From Isoetes engelmannii (lineage: Eukaryota > Streptophyta > Lycopodiopsida > Isoetales > Isoetaceae), in assembly GCA_011763485.2 (NCBI GenBank), contig JAANSK020268381.1:1-21475 (forward strand): a DNA stretch of 21,475 nucleotides, in the 5' to 3' direction. The notes under the pieces are model-generated. The model saw nothing but the letters and a program-made list of their open reading frames with translations. It was not told the origin of the DNA and ran no database searches. This document shows positions 18,960-21,475 of the stretch, piece by piece; the stretch's first letter is position 1; each line of letters starts with the position of its first letter. The position numbers and the translations under genes are program-made.

Positions 18960-19345
18960 TGATCTGGAGAAGAAACAGTTTATGGAAGTTGTAAATCAGG
19001 GGAAGTGTCAAATAAAGAAAGAGTGGAGTCTAGTGGAGGAATGATAGTGGTTGAAGCTAAATCAAGTGGTATGACATCAATGTGATAGGAATTAAATACT
19101 AGAGTGTTGAGCAAGCTGTATCTGATGGTCGGAAATCCACACAAAGACGGATTTGTCCTTTCTTTTTGAGGACAGGTACAACATGAAGAATCCACTCATA
19201 TCCCAAATCCATGCGTGATATATCAATGGAAGAGGGTGAAAGTGGTAAAGCAGGAGAAGAGTCAGATGAACGGTCTGTGAAGGCTGGTGGAGGGAGGATA
19301 GTTGTGGAAGCAGAATCTCGTGTGACGATGTCAAGATGGCATGAA
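18960..19345 (-). repeat. Duplicated protease-RT linker with a misplaced RT motif
   Basis: Two homologous linker segments lie in tandem. One (about 19345-19255) reads NSCHLDIVTRDSASTTILPP, the other (about 19100-19010) NSYHIDVIPLDLASTTIIPP. DNA similarity is also clear (for example gtggagg-r-kgatagt on plus). Between them is ISRMDLGYE joined to WILHVVPVLKKKGQIRLCVDF (about 19205-19130), an RT motif that belongs after the linker. The true RT copy of this motif is at about 18500. This indicates recombination or template switching between related elements. Confidence 0.7.
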
Positions 19346-19529
19346 TTATGCAGCTGAGGGTTGAACAGGGCCACAAGGGCACTGTCATTGTATAGCTCAT
19401 TGTTGGCCCACGGATCTGGAACATGGGAAGGTGGTTGTTGAGTGGAATGCAAGACACGAGGCAATCATGGCAATATCATTTTCATGGTCACTATTGGAGA
19501 AACGGCCTTTATTATGCTCAACTGAGATG

Positions 19530-19930
19530 ATCTGCCCCGTGGTGAGGTCCAAGGTTGCAGTGAATCTGCCATCAAGATGATCAACTAGTCCTGCCTCCAA
19601 TTGTGTTGGCCTTGGGCGTGTCTTAAGAATGGTCGTCACACCAACATTTCATAATCACGGGGGTCCTGTTCATGTTGCAAAACTCCAAAATTCAGTGTGA
19701 AGATAAGATCGCCAACATGAAGTTGGACGTTATTGGCTATCCTCTATGGGCTTGTAATCACTCCATTTTCCAACTTGATTTGATATGCAGGAGGGTGCAA
19801 GAAATGGAGTCCAATACGTCGTTGAAGCCTGTCGGTAATGAGATTCACAGCACTATCCCCATCAATTTGGACTTGTGCTATCCTGTGTTAACCAACATAG
19901 GCTTCCGTGGTCGGGTAGATGTGCCAAGGC
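19530..19930 (-). pseudogene. Retroviral-type aspartic protease region
   Basis: The frame reads IDGDSAVNLITDRLQRRIGL, AYQIKLENGVI, NNVQLHVGDLIFTLNFGVL, then YEMLV-stop-RPFLRHAQGQHNW. This is the pol protease pattern, ending in the GRPWL-like block. The catalytic loop reads DGDSA where I would expect a DGGS or DSG type, so activity is doubtful. Stops are at the Gly of the GRP block, after QHNWRQD and within the ITSP segment. The longer open frame on the same strand at 19397-19639 is out of frame with these motifs. Confidence 0.75.
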
Positions 19931-20021
19931 ACCTACCGGAACAGTTGGAAGAGGGATGGAGGATGGAAAGATGGGACAGATGGAATAGAGTGTTGACAGA
20001 ATGATGGAGATTTTTGATGTG

Positions 20022-20632
20022 CTAAAATGCTGCAAGAACCTCCTCTATAGAGAAGTTGCATGTAGTTGGGGAATCTTTAGAAGTTGAAAAATAACAGGTA
20101 GGGCGAGATGTATTTTGGTACTGGTGAGGGCTTCTTGGACTTCCAATGGAATAGCAGGATTGGTAGGCAAGGGTACCTCTGGAATAGTGGGGAGATGAGT
20201 GATAGCCTCGTAAAATGTCTGGGCAGCTGCTGGAAGATCTACCGGCTCCTTGCCTTTCCTTGCCTTGGTGGTTGTGAACACTGCTTCCCGAGCCATGCCA
20301 TTTTGTGAAAGTCATTGCTTTAATTACCATAGCCTGTGTTGTGTTTCAGCATCGAGATCTTAAAATTTTGGCACCGGTGATGTGGCCAAAATCGTATTGA
20401 CGTGGTGAATGTCACAGACAGGTACCTATGTAACCTAGTTTGATACACGGCATGATTGTTCTGCCAAGGTGACCTACTTGTTGCTCAAAACATTGTTGTG
20501 GCCTTGAGATCGAGGGGCTCTTATCATAGACAATGGGTGGCGTAGTGCATGTCCCGGCTTTCCTTGGGCCTTCCATAACTGATCCGGGGAAATCCGAACG
20601 TTGACAACCTGATTGGTTCCTGGGAGCGGGAC
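20022..20632 (-). pseudogene. gag-protease linker
   Basis: Frames here read VPLPGTNQVVNVRISPDQLW (about 20620) and AREAVFTTTKARKGKEPVDL (about 20290), then a Pro-rich stretch with LPTIPEVPLPTNPAIPL. This is the low-complexity spacer between nucleocapsid and protease. Several stops interrupt it (for example after LSNK near 20480). Confidence 0.55.
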
Positions 20633-21304
20633 CTAAACAATGGGCAGTTCAGGGCAGTCGTGAATGACGTGTCCGCACTGATCACAATGGAAATAGGTGA
20701 TCCTGCTAGAGTCTCTGGAGGATGTAGGTTGAGTGGCAACTGTATTTGTACTCTGCATGGGGAAGGTCGTGGTGAAGTGTAGTGACTGGAGATTTGGGGC
20801 ATGGCACTCCGCAGTGCTATGATTATTCATATTGCAATGCTTGCAATGTCTAGGACCCATCAATGCATTGCATTACATGACATGATGACCTGGTGCAGAG
20901 CAGTGGCTACACCAGATATGGCTGCGATTTTACACTGGCCGAGCAGGTTGCGGTGGGACTGAATGCGTGGGCAAAGAAATTGAAGGATCCTCAACCAGAG
21001 TGGTGCGTATGGCGATCTTCACAGTGCGATATGCTGCTTTTATGGTCTCTTCAAGAGTCTTCGGGCCTTGCAGCTCTGTGTAGACCCGTATCTGATGATT
21101 CAACCCTTGCAGAAACCATGCAAGAAGTTGGTTGTTCGAGGGCGTTTCCACCAGCTTGGTTACCAACATCAAGATTCGATCTGCAAACTCCCTTGGAGAT
21201 TCCGTGGACGACTGCTGCTAGCAAACCCACTTCAGAAACAGAAAGTCTTCCCACTTCAGATCCCAGTCGACTACAAGGCATGCAATCTGCACTTCAAGTG
21301 GAGG
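20633..21304 (-). pseudogene. gag C-terminal part with three zinc knuckles
   Basis: A single frame with three stops (21218-21220, 20930-20932, 20873-20875). The capsid end shows WDLKWEDF, SPREFADRIL and QLLAWFLQGLNHQIRVYTEL, typical of retrotransposon gag. Three nucleocapsid knuckles follow. The first (20870-20911) is CX2CX4HX4C with a stop just before the last Cys. The second (20804-20845) is a regular CX2CX4HX4C. The third (20654-20686) is CDQCGHVIHDC, spacing CX2CX1HX4C, three residues shorter than usual. Gag packages element RNA. The start of gag is outside the window. Confidence 0.8.
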
Positions 21305-21375
21305 TTAACCTCCTTCTCGAGGGGGTTACGCAAAATAACCCTCGAGGCCGGCAGGCCGAGAGGGTTATGTTTGCG
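21301..21375. repeat. Palindrome gaggttaacctc and a 47-base hairpin
   Basis: gaggttaacctc (21301-21312) is a perfect 12-bp palindrome. Close by, 21329-21349 and 21354-21375 pair as imperfect arms of about 20 bp (cgcaaaataaccctcgaggc with one indel and a two-base mismatch) around the loop ggca. It lies at the upstream edge of readable gag, where the frame is lost, so it may be a small insertion. Confidence 0.7.
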
Positions 21376-21475
21376 TGACACCCAAGCGGAGGAGGTTTTG
21401 TTGGAATATGGAATCTTCATGATCACCACTAACGCCACTTTTGTCTCAAACTATATTTGGAGTAGACAGTTGCAA

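Larger units (their letters stand above)
16994..21475 (-). mobile_element. Decayed Ty3/gypsy LTR retrotransposon, internal part
   Basis: Domain order on minus is gag, protease, RT, RNase H, integrase zinc finger, which defines the Ty3/gypsy (Metaviridae-type) arrangement. All domains carry stops or frameshifts. The 5' LTR and the start of gag lie beyond 21475. The integrase catalytic core and chromodomain region are absent after 16994. The pol frame changes from frame of 19929-19099, to that of 19110-18218, to that of 18282-17640. Separate entries describe each domain. Confidence 0.9.

Noticed and set aside
19397-19639. 80-codon open frame on minus after the protease
   Set aside because: The protease motifs (RPFLRHAQGQHNW) are in another frame of the same strand, so this is a shadow.
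20893-21378. 161-codon open frame on plus
   Set aside because: It is antisense to gag, whose capsid and zinc-knuckle motifs are clear on minus.
1-21475. CRISPR array, bacterial operon or phage features
   Set aside because: There are no regularly spaced repeats, no dense coding and no ribosome-binding pattern; spliced genes and retrotransposons indicate a plant nuclear genome.

Overview
The window looks like nuclear DNA of a land plant. One gene reads as a spliced LEA_2/NHL (NDR1/HIN1-like) protein with two GT-AG introns. A neighbouring gene also has plant-style introns (80 nt, then a GTAAGT donor). The rest is AT-rich intergenic DNA filled with decayed retrotransposons. The LINE type (GVRQGC-like and SPTLFGLYID-like RT motifs, SDH endonuclease box) reminds me of elements from seed-free plants such as ferns, but that placement is a low-confidence inference.

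Layout. 1-1190: no gene; a 30-bp inverted repeat and hairpins. 1640-3620 (minus): LINE copy A, 5'-truncated, RT plus C-terminal region. 3621-5050: no clear gene; a TATA box with a possible spliced leader on plus, a hairpin with an ATTCT tail, and tandem duplications. 5052-6114 (minus): an unrecognised spliced gene with an acidic second exon. 6115-6253: a 139-bp intergenic region between two divergent start codons. 6254-7030 (plus): the LEA_2/NHL gene, three exons, 203 codons plus stop. 7100-8380: nothing coding. 8380-8945 and 8990-11345 (minus): LINE copies C (3' fragment) and B (endonuclease, RT and C-terminal finger). 11626-11735: CTAC/CTAT microsatellite. 11740-14220: mostly empty, with one possible small exon (13092-13238) and two diverged tandem duplications. 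14225-15322: weak LTR candidate. 15650-15930: possible LTR-like promoter segment. 15929-16990 (minus): broken coiled-coil and Thr-rich reading frame. 16994-21475 (minus): decayed Ty3/gypsy element in the order gag (three zinc knuckles), protease, RT, RNase H, integrase zinc finger; the integrase core is missing and the 5' end lies beyond the window.

The intact-looking biology is the divergent gene pair around 6.1 kb. The LEA_2/NHL product would be a small single-pass membrane protein of the stress and defence-associated NHL family. Its partner is uncharacterised. Everything else is mobile-element debris with stop codons and frameshifts in nearly every domain. Comparing LINE copies A and B shows that many stops are simple C-to-T or G-to-A changes, as expected for methylated, silenced repeats. 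I do not see a clearly new system. The best leads are the coiled-coil frame attached to the integrase finger, the duplicated linker with a misplaced RT motif inside pol, the contracted third zinc knuckle, and the readable intron 1 of the NHL gene.
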